The position numbers and the translations under genes are program-made. From the NCBI GenBank assembly GCA_039984715.1, contig JBDWUA010000020.1, forward strand, positions 1 through 64,000: DNA of 64,000 bases, given 5' to 3'. The notes beneath the pieces were generated by a model, which was given only the letters and a program-made list of their open reading frames with translations, did no database searches and was not told the origin of the DNA. Below are positions 34,456-42,616 of this stretch, piece after piece (within the stretch, counting starts at the first letter, position 1; each line of letters opens with the position of its first letter). Source of the DNA: JABSSA01 sp039984715 (GTDB lineage: Bacteria; Pseudomonadota; Alphaproteobacteria; Rhodobacterales; Rhodobacteraceae).

Positions 34456-34792
34456 TATGTCATCCAGGGCAATTAAAGCCTTCACGACATATCAGCTAGT
34501 AAGAGCGGCTTGTATAGCCTGCCACCTTGAAAATTGGTATGCCGCGCCCGCACAGATCGTCGCCTTTGAGAAGGCCGCCGTCAGCATGGCCCGCGGCGCG
34601 AAACAAAAATCCCTCGAATACACCAATCTTTGTGATGACAAATTACGAAATTGCAACGGACAGTCGGGGGCAATCGTTTTGGCATCTGGCCACCCTGTTC
34701 CGGATGCCGATAGGGTGGTCGCTGAACAGGTGGTGACGCGAGCGGTGTCTGGCACAAACGTTGTGGATTTGGGTGATATGATCAGGGCCTAG
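34456..34792 (+). pseudogene. Decayed N-terminal fragment of glycerate 2-kinase (TtuD/MOFRL type)
   Basis: No single frame makes a protein, but pieces in two frames line up with the N-terminal part of glycerate 2-kinase. They are PAQIVAFEKAAVSMARGA (a degraded GAGKAA site), then FVMTNYEIATD in the next frame, then VLASGHPVPDADRVVAEQVV in the first frame. That is the normal family order, so the gene suffered at least two frameshifts. It stops after ~110 codons, with the remaining ~300 missing. Family assignment is by remembered motifs. Confidence 0.65.
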
Positions 34793-34909
34793 CCGTGATA
34801 CAGTTTACTGGGCACATGTTGATCATAAAACAAAGCAAGTTGCAGTACAGACGCCAATCCCGCAGAATTCATACGAACGTTGACGAAATACAATAAAGCG
34901 AAAGTTGTC

Positions 34910-35419
34910 ATGACGGAAAAGACAAGAAAGACAGGTCAAAAACCCGCCGACACGATTACCTTTGACCGGATTGATCAAAAAATCTTGGATATATTGCAAC
35001 GGAACAGCGACACTGTCGTCGCCGAAATTTCGAAATCCGTGGGCCTGTCTGTGACACCATGTTGGCGACGTATCAAACGGATGGAAGAAGCCGGATTGAT
35101 CAAAAAACGTGTCGCGTTGGTGGACCAATCCCGTGCCAATGTGCCGATGACTGTCTTTATTGGTGTCACAACGGCTCGCCATGAAATCAGCTGGCTTAAG
35201 ACGTTCTGCGACCTGATCGACGAGATACCCGAGGTGGTCGAGGCCTACCGTCTGAGCGGCACGGTCGATTACATCTTGAAGGTGGTTGTGCCCGATATGA
35301 ACGCCTATGATAAAGTCTACAAAACCATGATTGAAAAGTTGGAATTCAGTCAGGTGAATTCGATGATTTCGATGGAAGAATTGAAATTCACCACGGCCAT
35401 CCCGACGAAATACCTCTAG
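34910..35419 (+). CDS. Lrp/AsnC-family transcriptional regulator
   Basis: About 169 residues. The N-terminal helix-turn-helix is ITFDRIDQKILDILQRNSD, then VAEISKSVGLSVTPCWRRIKRMEEAG. The C-terminal RAM ligand-binding domain is TFCDLIDEIPEVVEAYRLSGTVDYILKVVV. Start ATG 34910 is preferred to TTG 34880. It is transcribed in the same direction as, and 380 bases ahead of, the ABC importer operon. That makes it the likely amino-acid- or substrate-sensing controller of the operon, perhaps through the 35684-35706 dyad. Confidence 0.92.
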   Translation: MTEKTRKTGQKPADTITFDRIDQKILDILQRNSDTVVAEISKSVGLSVTPCWRRIKRMEEAGLIKKRVALVDQSRANVPMTVFIGVTTARHEISWLKTFCDLIDEIPEVVEAYRLSGTVDYILKVVVPDMNAYDKVYKTMIEKLEFSQVNSMISMEELKFTTAIPTKYL

Positions 35420-35797
35420 CGTTACGCCGCAAAAATTTACGCAAGTCAGGTCGATTTTGGAACTTTAACGCGCACAATAGAGGGTGTGGAATCGTCTTCA
35501 CCTTAGCGCGTTATTTGAATTCTGCGCCACGTAACGAGTACTATTTACGCTACGGATGAAATGGTGGGTTTCCAGACGTCTCTGGGCATAGAAAGCCTTT
35601 ACCGCGTCGGGTTGTTATGTCGCCCACCTGAACTAGTATTTTTTAATAAAGTACCATTTATTAGAATAGGTTTTCAATCAACATCAACTAACTAGAATTT
35701 AGTTGACATAATAACGACGCACCGAACAAAATCGAGCAATAACAAGAGAGAGTTTGTTAAGAATCGCGCCAACAAAACGACAACAAGGAGTATTCAA
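35420..35797 (+). promoter_or_regulatory. Regulatory gap between the Lrp gene and the ABC importer operon
   Basis: About 378 bases without a supported gene, AT-rich after 35630 (runs such as TTTTTTAATAAA). It contains a near-ideal dyad (next entry) whose right arm overlaps TTGACA at 35703-35708, a possible -35 element. It ends with an AAGGAG ribosome site for the binding protein. Confidence 0.6.
35684..35706. promoter_or_regulatory. Inverted repeat TCAACTAA-N7-TTAGTTGA, candidate Lrp operator
   Basis: Perfect 8-base arms with a 7-base AT-rich spacer, about 90 bases before the binding-protein start and overlapping a TTGACA. The size and symmetry suit an Lrp/AsnC-type regulator, and such a gene is immediately upstream. 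Confidence 0.5.
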
Positions 35798-37387
35798 ATG
35801 ACCAATAAGCTGATCAGCTTTGGGGCAGCGTGCCTCGCGGCGACCACGGCTCTCGTACCGATTGAAACCGCAGCGCAAGACGTTCAACGCGGTGGCACGG
35901 TTGTGATCCACGTGAGTTCTGAGCAACGCACATTGAACCCCGCCTTGCGTGCCTCGACGGGCGTTTATTATATGAGCGGTAAAATCATTGAGCCCTTGAT
36001 CGACATTTCATACGAAGGCTATGTTCCGGTTCTGGCAACCGAATGGTCCGGTTCAGATGACGGACTGACAGTCACGTTGAAATTGCGTGAAGGTGTAAGC
36101 TGGCACGATGGCGAGGCGTTCAACTGTGACGACGTCGCATTCTCTGCGATGGAGATGTGGAAAGAGCTGCTGAACTATTCCTCGGCGTTGCAGGCCAACT
36201 TGGAATCCGTCGATTGTACGGATGACCACACGGCTGTTTTCAACTATTCACAGCCCATGCCGCTAGACCTGTTTGTCGCGGCCATGCCCGACTTAGGGCA
36301 TCCGATCCCCAAGCACCTTTATGAAGGCACGGACTACCTGAGCAACGAATTCAACACAGCGCCGGTTGGCACAGGGCCGTTCCGGTTCGTTGAATACGAA
36401 CGTGGCCAGTATATCATCGCGGAACGCAACGAAGACTACTGGCGAGATGGGTTCCCGTACCTTGACCGTATTGTCTGGCGTTTCATTCGCGACAAATCAG
36501 CCGCCGCAGCCGCCCTTGAAGCGGGTGAAATTCATGAGTCCGGTTTCAATGGGATCTCAATGGCCGATATCGTGCGCATGTCCGAAGATGACCGGTTTGA
36601 CGTGGGCAACCACGGTTATGAAAATAACGTGGCCCACTCAACGGTTGAATTCAATCACCGCAACCCGATCTTAGCAGATGTGCGGGTCCGTCAGGCGATT
36701 TATCACGGGCTAGATATTGATTATGCCATCGACACGATCATGCGTGGCTTTGCAGTTCCCGGGGTTGGTCCAATTCCAACGGCAGGTGCAGCAAACTACA
36801 CCAATGACGTGCCGATGTACGACTACGACGTCGAACTGGCACGTACGTTGCTTGACGAGGCCGGCTATCCGGTGGGCGATGATGGGTTCCGTTTCAAGTT
36901 GCGCCACCGACCAGCGCCTTGGGGCGAATACACCCAGCTTTGGGGTGAGTATTTTGCACAGGCCATGAAGGAAATCGGAATTGGTGTCGAAATCCTGACG
37001 AACGACGCACCTGGTTTCTTGAACGGCGTTTACCGTGACCATGACTTTGACACGGCCAACGGCTGGCACCAGTTCCGCTCGGATCCTGCGGTTTCCACGA
37101 TGGTTTGGCTGCGTTCCGGTCAACCTGAAGGCACACCATGGACCAACCAGTTCGGCTGGCAGAGCGACGAGATGGACCAGATGATCGACGAGGCCGCGTC
37201 CGAACTTGATCCGAAGACCCGCGCGGGGATGTATCACACAATCCAGCGCAAAGTGATGGAAGAAGCGCCTGTGTTCTTTGCCATCGAACACCCGTTCATC
37301 TCTGTCACGTCGACAAAATTGATGAACCACCACAACACGCCACGTTGGAACTCTTCCAGCTGGTACGATCTGTGGATCAACGAGTGA
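35798..37387 (+). CDS. Peptide/nickel-type ABC transporter substrate-binding protein
   Basis: A 529-residue SBP_bac_5 family binding protein. Signal peptide ISFGAACLAATTALVPIETAAAQ-like, with cleavage near AAQDVQRGG. Family landmarks: GGTVVIHVSSEQRTLNPAL, VLATEWSGSDDGLTVTLKLR, LREGVSWHDGEAFNCDDVAF and APVGTGPFRFVEYERGQYI. AAGGAG sits 9 bases before the ATG. It is the first gene of a five-component importer and is followed by a strong stem-loop. The ligand could be a peptide or other small polar compound; the downstream enzymes must be used to guess. Confidence 0.92.
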   Translation: MTNKLISFGAACLAATTALVPIETAAQDVQRGGTVVIHVSSEQRTLNPALRASTGVYYMSGKIIEPLIDISYEGYVPVLATEWSGSDDGLTVTLKLREGVSWHDGEAFNCDDVAFSAMEMWKELLNYSSALQANLESVDCTDDHTAVFNYSQPMPLDLFVAAMPDLGHPIPKHLYEGTDYLSNEFNTAPVGTGPFRFVEYERGQYIIAERNEDYWRDGFPYLDRIVWRFIRDKSAAAAALEAGEIHESGFNGISMADIVRMSEDDRFDVGNHGYENNVAHSTVEFNHRNPILADVRVRQAIYHGLDIDYAIDTIMRGFAVPGVGPIPTAGAANYTNDVPMYDYDVELARTLLDEAGYPVGDDGFRFKLRHRPAPWGEYTQLWGEYFAQAMKEIGIGVEILTNDAPGFLNGVYRDHDFDTANGWHQFRSDPAVSTMVWLRSGQPEGTPWTNQFGWQSDEMDQMIDEAASELDPKTRAGMYHTIQRKVMEEAPVFFAIEHPFISVTSTKLMNHHNTPRWNSSSWYDLWINE

Positions 37388-37397
37388 TCTAAGCACC

Positions 37398-37424
37398 GAG
37401 GCAGGCCAGATTTTGGCCTGCCTC
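37398..37424 (+). terminator. Stem-loop after the ABC binding protein
   Basis: GAGGCAGGCCA / TGGCCTGCCTC, an 11-pair perfect stem with a 5-base loop, 10 bases after the stop. There is no T-run. Probably partial termination or mRNA 3'-end protection that keeps binding-protein mRNA in excess. Confidence 0.7.
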
Positions 37425-37465
37425 CCTTCTCATTCCTTGCCGCCGCTTCTTAAAGGATTTCCACC

Positions 37466-37492
37466 ATGAAACCGAGCATCCAACGATGTTAG
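37466..37492 (+). promoter_or_regulatory. Eight-codon minicistron overlapping the permease start
   Basis: ATG at 37466 has AAAGGA 8 bases upstream and encodes MKPSIQRC. Its TAG lies just inside the permease gene, whose own ATG (37486) lacks a clear ribosome site. The layout suggests that ribosomes finishing the minicistron restart on the permease. Confidence 0.4.
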
Positions 37493-38454
37493 TGTATTCG
37501 TTAAGGCGCCTGTTTCAGGCCATACCCGTGATCATCCTGATCATGATCGGTACTTTCCTTTTGCTGAAACTGGCACCCGGTGACACGGTCGATGCTTTGG
37601 TTGGCGACATGGGGGGGGCAGACGCCGCCTTTATCGAACGCCTGCGCGCCGAGTACGGGTTGGACAAATCCGTTTGGGTGCAACTGTGGCGCTACATGGC
37701 CAAATTGGCCGTCTTTGATTTGGGGCAATCTTTTGTCTACGAATTGCCAGTGGCAACGGTGTTGATGGACCGGCTTGGGACGACCTTGTTGCTGATGGTC
37801 ACCTCTCTTAGCATCGCGTTTTCGATTGGAATTGCGCTCGGTGCGTTTGCTGCAAGGCGCGCCTATTCGTTGACGGATAACGTGATTTCAACACTCGGCC
37901 TCGTGTTTTACGCCACGCCAAGCTTTTTCCTGTCGTTGATGATGATGCTTCTTTTCTCCGTCAAACTCGGCTGGCTACCTGTTGGCGGGATCAAAACAAT
38001 CGCCGGTTTCTACACAGGTTGGGATCATTTCTGGGACGTCGCACGCCACCTTGTGATGCCAACAGCCGCCCTGTCGTTGATCTATTTGTCCTTCTACCTG
38101 CGGCTGATGCGGTCGTCAGTTATTCAAGTCACCGACCAAGACTTCGTCCGCACCGCCCGTGCAAAAGGCGCCGGCGAGCTGCGGCTGATGACCCATCACA
38201 TTATGCGCAACGCACTGCTTCCTGCGGTGACTTTGTTTGGCATGCAGTTTTCAACCCTTCTTGGCGGCTCTGTGGTGGTTGAAACCATCTTCACACTGCC
38301 GGGGCTGGGTCAACTTGCCTACCAATCCGTCATCCAACGCGACATGAACACGCTGATGGGCATCATATTCTTATGCTCAATCATCGTCATCCTCGTGAAT
38401 TTCCTTACTGACCTGCTTTATGCACGTCTCGATAGCCGGATCGAACTCTCATGA
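37486..38454 (+). CDS. ABC transporter permease (DppB/OppB type)
   Basis: A 322-residue membrane permease with about six helices. The N-terminal helix RRLFQAIPVIILIMIGTFLL followed by LAPGDTVDALVG is characteristic of DppB. The ATPase-contact loop is FVRTARAKGAGELRLMTHHIMRNALLP. It has a weak ribosome site of its own and overlaps an upstream minicistron. It overlaps the next permease by ATGA. Confidence 0.92.
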   Translation: MLVYSLRRLFQAIPVIILIMIGTFLLLKLAPGDTVDALVGDMGGADAAFIERLRAEYGLDKSVWVQLWRYMAKLAVFDLGQSFVYELPVATVLMDRLGTTLLLMVTSLSIAFSIGIALGAFAARRAYSLTDNVISTLGLVFYATPSFFLSLMMMLLFSVKLGWLPVGGIKTIAGFYTGWDHFWDVARHLVMPTAALSLIYLSFYLRLMRSSVIQVTDQDFVRTARAKGAGELRLMTHHIMRNALLPAVTLFGMQFSTLLGGSVVVETIFTLPGLGQLAYQSVIQRDMNTLMGIIFLCSIIVILVNFLTDLLYARLDSRIELS

Positions 38455-39326
38455 CTGTCATTGACTCCGATCTTCGCCCCCAAGAACCACCGCGTTATGT
38501 GATGTTCTGGCGCCGCTATCGTCGCAATCGGGCCGCCCTTTTGGGACTTGTCCTTTTTGCTGTCGTCATTGCGATGGCACTGACAGCGGGACTCGTTGAT
38601 CCGGGCGATCCCTTGCGCCGTGCGGGCGTGCCGCTGACTGCGCCGTTTGTGGATCCTGCCAACCCGTTTGGCACCGACCAACTGGGTCGCAGCGTCATGT
38701 CGCAGCTGTTTTATGGTGCACGTATATCCTTGCTGATCGGGGTTGTGGCCACTTTGATTTCGATCTTGATCGGCATCATTGTTGGCGCGTTTGCGGGGTA
38801 TTTCGGCGGTTGGGTCGATGACATCCTGATGCGCATCACCGAAGCCTTTCAAACCATCCCGAGTTTTGTACTTTTGCTCACACTCGTCGCGATCCTTGGG
38901 TCAAAGATTGAATGGATCACCTTTGCCATCGGTATTGTCAGCTGGACAGCCCCAGCCCGCATGGTGCGCGCTGAATTCATGTCGCTGCGCAACCGCGAAT
39001 TTGTCGACGCTGCTCGCAATCTTGGTGTGTCCAATTCCTCGCTCATCTTCCGTGAGATCCTACCCAACGCCCTGCCCCCGATCATCGTTTATGCGTCGGT
39101 CATCATGGCCCTTGCGATCTTGCTCGAAAGCGCACTGGCGTTCCTTGGCTTGGGTGATCCAAACTATGCCAGCTGGGGCAACATGATCGGCCAAGGCCGG
39201 GCTGTGTTGCGCACCGCTTGGTATTGTTCCGCCATTCCTGGCATCGCTATTATTCTGACCGTCCTGTCGTTTTCGCTGTTGGGCGAAGGCCTGAACGACG
39301 CGATGAACCCAAGGCAAAAACAATGA
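38451..39326 (+). CDS. ABC transporter permease (DppC/OppC type)
   Basis: A 291-residue permease, partner of the preceding one. DppC features: the N-terminal FWRRYRRNRAALLGLVLFAVV, HPFGTDQLGRSV-like NPFGTDQLGRSVMSQLFYGA, and the coupling loop FVDAARNLGVSNSSLIFREILPNALPP. GDPNYASWGNMIGQGR precedes the final helix. It overlaps both neighbours by four bases. Confidence 0.92.
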   Translation: MTVIDSDLRPQEPPRYVMFWRRYRRNRAALLGLVLFAVVIAMALTAGLVDPGDPLRRAGVPLTAPFVDPANPFGTDQLGRSVMSQLFYGARISLLIGVVATLISILIGIIVGAFAGYFGGWVDDILMRITEAFQTIPSFVLLLTLVAILGSKIEWITFAIGIVSWTAPARMVRAEFMSLRNREFVDAARNLGVSNSSLIFREILPNALPPIIVYASVIMALAILLESALAFLGLGDPNYASWGNMIGQGRAVLRTAWYCSAIPGIAIILTVLSFSLLGEGLNDAMNPRQKQ

Positions 39327-40969
39327 ATACCCAAGCAACCCCAGTCCTAGCCGTATCCGACCTTCGGCTTGCCTTGCCAAAGGGTGCGGATCGCGCCTTT
39401 GCACTAGACGGTCTGAACCTGATAGTGCGCCCTGGTGAGATCGTGTGCATGGTCGGGGAATCCGGCTCTGGCAAATCACTATCCGCTGGCGCGATCATGC
39501 GGTTGCTGCCCGAACCACACGTTCACGTGGCCGGCGGGACCATAACATTTGAAGGCGAAGACATCCTGTCAAAGTCTGAAAAAGAGATGCGTGATGTGCG
39601 GGGCAACCGCATTTCCATGATCTTCCAAGAACCGATGACGGCGTTGAACCCGCAAAAAACAGTCGGTTGGCAACTTGATGAAGTGTTAAAACTGCATATG
39701 GCCGGATCCCGCAAAATCCGCCACGCCCGCGCCATTGAGATGCTTGAACGCGTACACATACCTGATCCGGAATCCGCGTATAACGCCTACCCGCACCAAA
39801 TTTCTGGAGGCCAGCGCCAACGTGTGATGATCGCGATGGCCTTGGCGCTTTCGCCGCGGTTGTTGATCGCGGATGAACCTACAACTGCATTGGATGTGAC
39901 GACGCAATTGCAAATCCTCAAACTGATCCGCGAACTGCAACAAACGGACGGTGCTGGCGTTTTGTTCATCACCCATGATTTTGGCGTTGTGGCCGAAATC
40001 GCGGATCACGTTATTGTTCTTCGTCAGGGCGAAGTCGTCGAACAAGGGCCTGCCGATCAGGTTCTCAACCGGCCTGAACACCCCTACACCAAGGCCCTCA
40101 TCGCGTCCGTTCCCGATCTGACCCCGCCAACGCTCAAACCAGTCATTGCCGCGCCGATTGTGCTTAAGGGCACAGGCCTGCGCAAAACCTTCGCCGCACG
40201 CGGTGGGTTGCTCAGCGGCAAGCGCAAAGAGGTCGTTGCCGTCAAAGACCTGAGCTTTGAGTTGTCTCAAGGCGAAACGCTAGGCGTTGTGGGGGAATCC
40301 GGCTCTGGTAAGACAACGGTATCACGCCTTGTCACACGCCTGCTGGACGCAGATTGCGGCTCGGTTGAACTCGGCGGAACCGATCTGCTGGCCTGCACCC
40401 CTCGCGAACTGCGCGCGATGCGCAAAGATATCCAGATGGTGTTTCAGGATCCAATGGCCTCATTGAACCCGCGCAAACGGGTCGTTGATATTATTGCGCA
40501 AGGCCCAATTGTGCATGGCGAAGACCCCGACAAAGCCCATGATCGTGCGCGCGAGTTATTGGAAATGGTTGAACTGTCGCCCGCTGCGGCAAATCGTTTC
40601 CCCCATGAATTTTCCGGTGGACAACGTCAACGGATCGGCATTGCCCGCGCATTGGCGATGGAACCCAAGGTGATTGTCGCAGACGAACCGGTCTCTGCCT
40701 TGGACGTCAGTGTGCAAGCGCAGGTTCTTAAACTGCTTGCGGATCTGCGCAGCAGGATGAACCTGTCGCTGTTGTTTGTGACCCATGATTTGCGTGTTGC
40801 AGCACAGTTGTGTGACCGGATCATGGTCATGCAAAAAGGCGAAGTGGTCGAAAGCGGGTTCACAGCAGAAGTCTTCGCAAACCCACAGCATGCCTATACC
40901 CAAAATCTTTTGTCATCGATCCCGGGCCGGGATTGGACGCCCCCTGTTCGCACCACTGACGCTGCTTAA
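39323..40969 (+). CDS. ABC transporter ATPase, two nucleotide-binding domains fused (DppD-DppF)
   Basis: About 548 residues with two complete ATPase domains, each with Walker A (MVGESGSGKSLS and VVGESGSGKTTV), signature (ISGGQRQRVMIAMA and FSGGQRQRIGIARA) and Walker B (LLIADEPTTALD and VIVADEPVSALD). The two oligopeptide-type C-terminal tails (HPYTKALIASVPDL and HAYTQNLLSSIPGRDW) are both present. One polypeptide thus replaces the usual pair. Start ATG 39323 overlaps the permease stop. Confidence 0.93.
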   Translation: MNTQATPVLAVSDLRLALPKGADRAFALDGLNLIVRPGEIVCMVGESGSGKSLSAGAIMRLLPEPHVHVAGGTITFEGEDILSKSEKEMRDVRGNRISMIFQEPMTALNPQKTVGWQLDEVLKLHMAGSRKIRHARAIEMLERVHIPDPESAYNAYPHQISGGQRQRVMIAMALALSPRLLIADEPTTALDVTTQLQILKLIRELQQTDGAGVLFITHDFGVVAEIADHVIVLRQGEVVEQGPADQVLNRPEHPYTKALIASVPDLTPPTLKPVIAAPIVLKGTGLRKTFAARGGLLSGKRKEVVAVKDLSFELSQGETLGVVGESGSGKTTVSRLVTRLLDADCGSVELGGTDLLACTPRELRAMRKDIQMVFQDPMASLNPRKRVVDIIAQGPIVHGEDPDKAHDRARELLEMVELSPAAANRFPHEFSGGQRQRIGIARALAMEPKVIVADEPVSALDVSVQAQVLKLLADLRSRMNLSLLFVTHDLRVAAQLCDRIMVMQKGEVVESGFTAEVFANPQHAYTQNLLSSIPGRDWTPPVRTTDAA

Positions 40970-40978
40970 GGAATTAGA

Positions 40979-42616
40979 ATGTCACTTCATTTCGATACAA
41001 TCCGCGAGGCCGTCATTGGTGAAGGTGCTACCATTCCAGGCCCATTCGGCCCGCGTTCCATCATTTATGCCGACTATGTTGCCTCGGGCCGGTCGATTGA
41101 TTTCATCGAAGACGCTATCCGCAGCCATGTTTTGCCATTTTACGGCAATACTCACACTGAAACGTCCTTTACCGGCCGCCGTTCAACGCAGTTGCGCGAA
41201 CTGGCCCGCCAAACAGTGCGCAAAGCCGTCGGTGCAGACGAAGATCACGCGGTGATATTTGTCGGGGCCGGTGCCACGGGTGCGGCTGATAAACTGGTAC
41301 GGGCACTGTCGTTGCAAAACCTCAACAACGCGTCAATCGTGTTTGTTGGCCCTTACGAGCATCATTCAAACGATCTGATCTGGCGTGAAAGCGGCGCACA
41401 AATCGTGCGTATTCCGTTGACGGATGAGGGGCGTATTTGCCTCAAGACACTTGAAGAAGAACTGGCAACGCACGCAGATGCTCCCCTTAAAATCGGGGCC
41501 TTTTCTGCTGCATCTAATGTCACAGGCGTGCGTACGGATTTGCGGGCCATTGCACGGTTAATGCATGCCCAAAACGGCTGGTGTATCGCAGATTTTGCCG
41601 CTGCTGCGCCCTACATTCCTGTCCAATTAAGCGCGACGAACGTTGATGCCAACGACCGGATTGATGCGGCGTTTCTATCGCCCCATAAATACCCTGGTGG
41701 TCCTGGCGCATCCGGCATTCTTGTCGCAGATCGCCGCATCCTCGATAGCACCCGCCCTACCGTAACGGGCGGCGGTACCGTGTCTTATGTAACCGCGACA
41801 GGCCACAAATACGTCAGCAATCCCGAACGTCGCGAAGAAGCAGGCACACCGTCAATCGTTGAAAACATCCGCGCCGGAATGGTGTTACAGTTGAAATTAG
41901 ACATGGACGAACACGAGGTTGAGCGCCGCGAGCAGGCCATGACCACGCGGCTTGAAACCGCCCTGCGCGCGATGCCCGAAATCGAACTTCTTGGTCCCCA
42001 AGACGTAGCGCGGATCGGGGTGTTCTCGTTTAACATTCGGGTGCGTGGCAAACTGTTGCACCACAATTTTGTCGTCGCGTTGTTGAACGATCTGTTCGGC
42101 ATCCAAGCCCGCGGCGGGTGTTCTTGCGCAGGGCCATACGGGCATACTCTTTTAAACATCGACGACGCCACGACCCTGCGTCACGAACGTGCCGTCGCGT
42201 TGGGCCATTCTGCGTTCCGCCCCGGCTGGGCACGGCTTGGCGTCAACTGGTTCTTTAACGAAAAAGACGTGGATAACATCGCCGCAGCACTGGCTTTTAT
42301 TGTGGATCGCGGATTGGATATGTTGCCCTACTACCGGCTTGATCTTGATGGCGGCGTCTGGCGCACCGAGCGTCAATTTGACGACGCTTGCCCTGCTTCT
42401 CTATCGGATTTGTGGAATGGAGACGAGAGCGACGTCAGCTCGGCCCCGTCATTCGCGACATGCATGTCAGACGCAACCGCGTTGGCCGACGCAGCCCGTG
42501 ATCAGCCAAGCCCGCCATCCGTCGTCCTGTTGCCCGAAGAAGAAGCGCTGCGCTGGTTCTGGATGCCGCAAGAGGCCGCGTCAATAAACCAAGCCGAGAT
42601 GGAACAGAGAGCGTGA
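40979..42616 (+). CDS. Class V aminotransferase / cysteine desulfurase-like PLP enzyme
   Basis: A 545-residue fold-type I PLP enzyme. The PLP lysine is in FLSPHKYPGGPGASGIL, and the preceding strand is WCIADFAAAAPYIP. A Cys-rich loop, ARGGCSCAGPYGH, sits where cysteine desulfurases carry catalytic or conserved cysteines. The C-terminal ~130 residues extend beyond the usual ~400-residue class V core and look family-specific. AAGGA precedes the ATG. Possible activities are C-S lyase, desulfurase or transaminase on the imported compound. It overlaps the flavoprotein gene (GTGA). Confidence 0.8.
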   Translation: MSLHFDTIREAVIGEGATIPGPFGPRSIIYADYVASGRSIDFIEDAIRSHVLPFYGNTHTETSFTGRRSTQLRELARQTVRKAVGADEDHAVIFVGAGATGAADKLVRALSLQNLNNASIVFVGPYEHHSNDLIWRESGAQIVRIPLTDEGRICLKTLEEELATHADAPLKIGAFSAASNVTGVRTDLRAIARLMHAQNGWCIADFAAAAPYIPVQLSATNVDANDRIDAAFLSPHKYPGGPGASGILVADRRILDSTRPTVTGGGTVSYVTATGHKYVSNPERREEAGTPSIVENIRAGMVLQLKLDMDEHEVERREQAMTTRLETALRAMPEIELLGPQDVARIGVFSFNIRVRGKLLHHNFVVALLNDLFGIQARGGCSCAGPYGHTLLNIDDATTLRHERAVALGHSAFRPGWARLGVNWFFNEKDVDNIAAALAFIVDRGLDMLPYYRLDLDGGVWRTERQFDDACPASLSDLWNGDESDVSSAPSFATCMSDATALADAARDQPSPPSVVLLPEEEALRWFWMPQEAASINQAEMEQRA

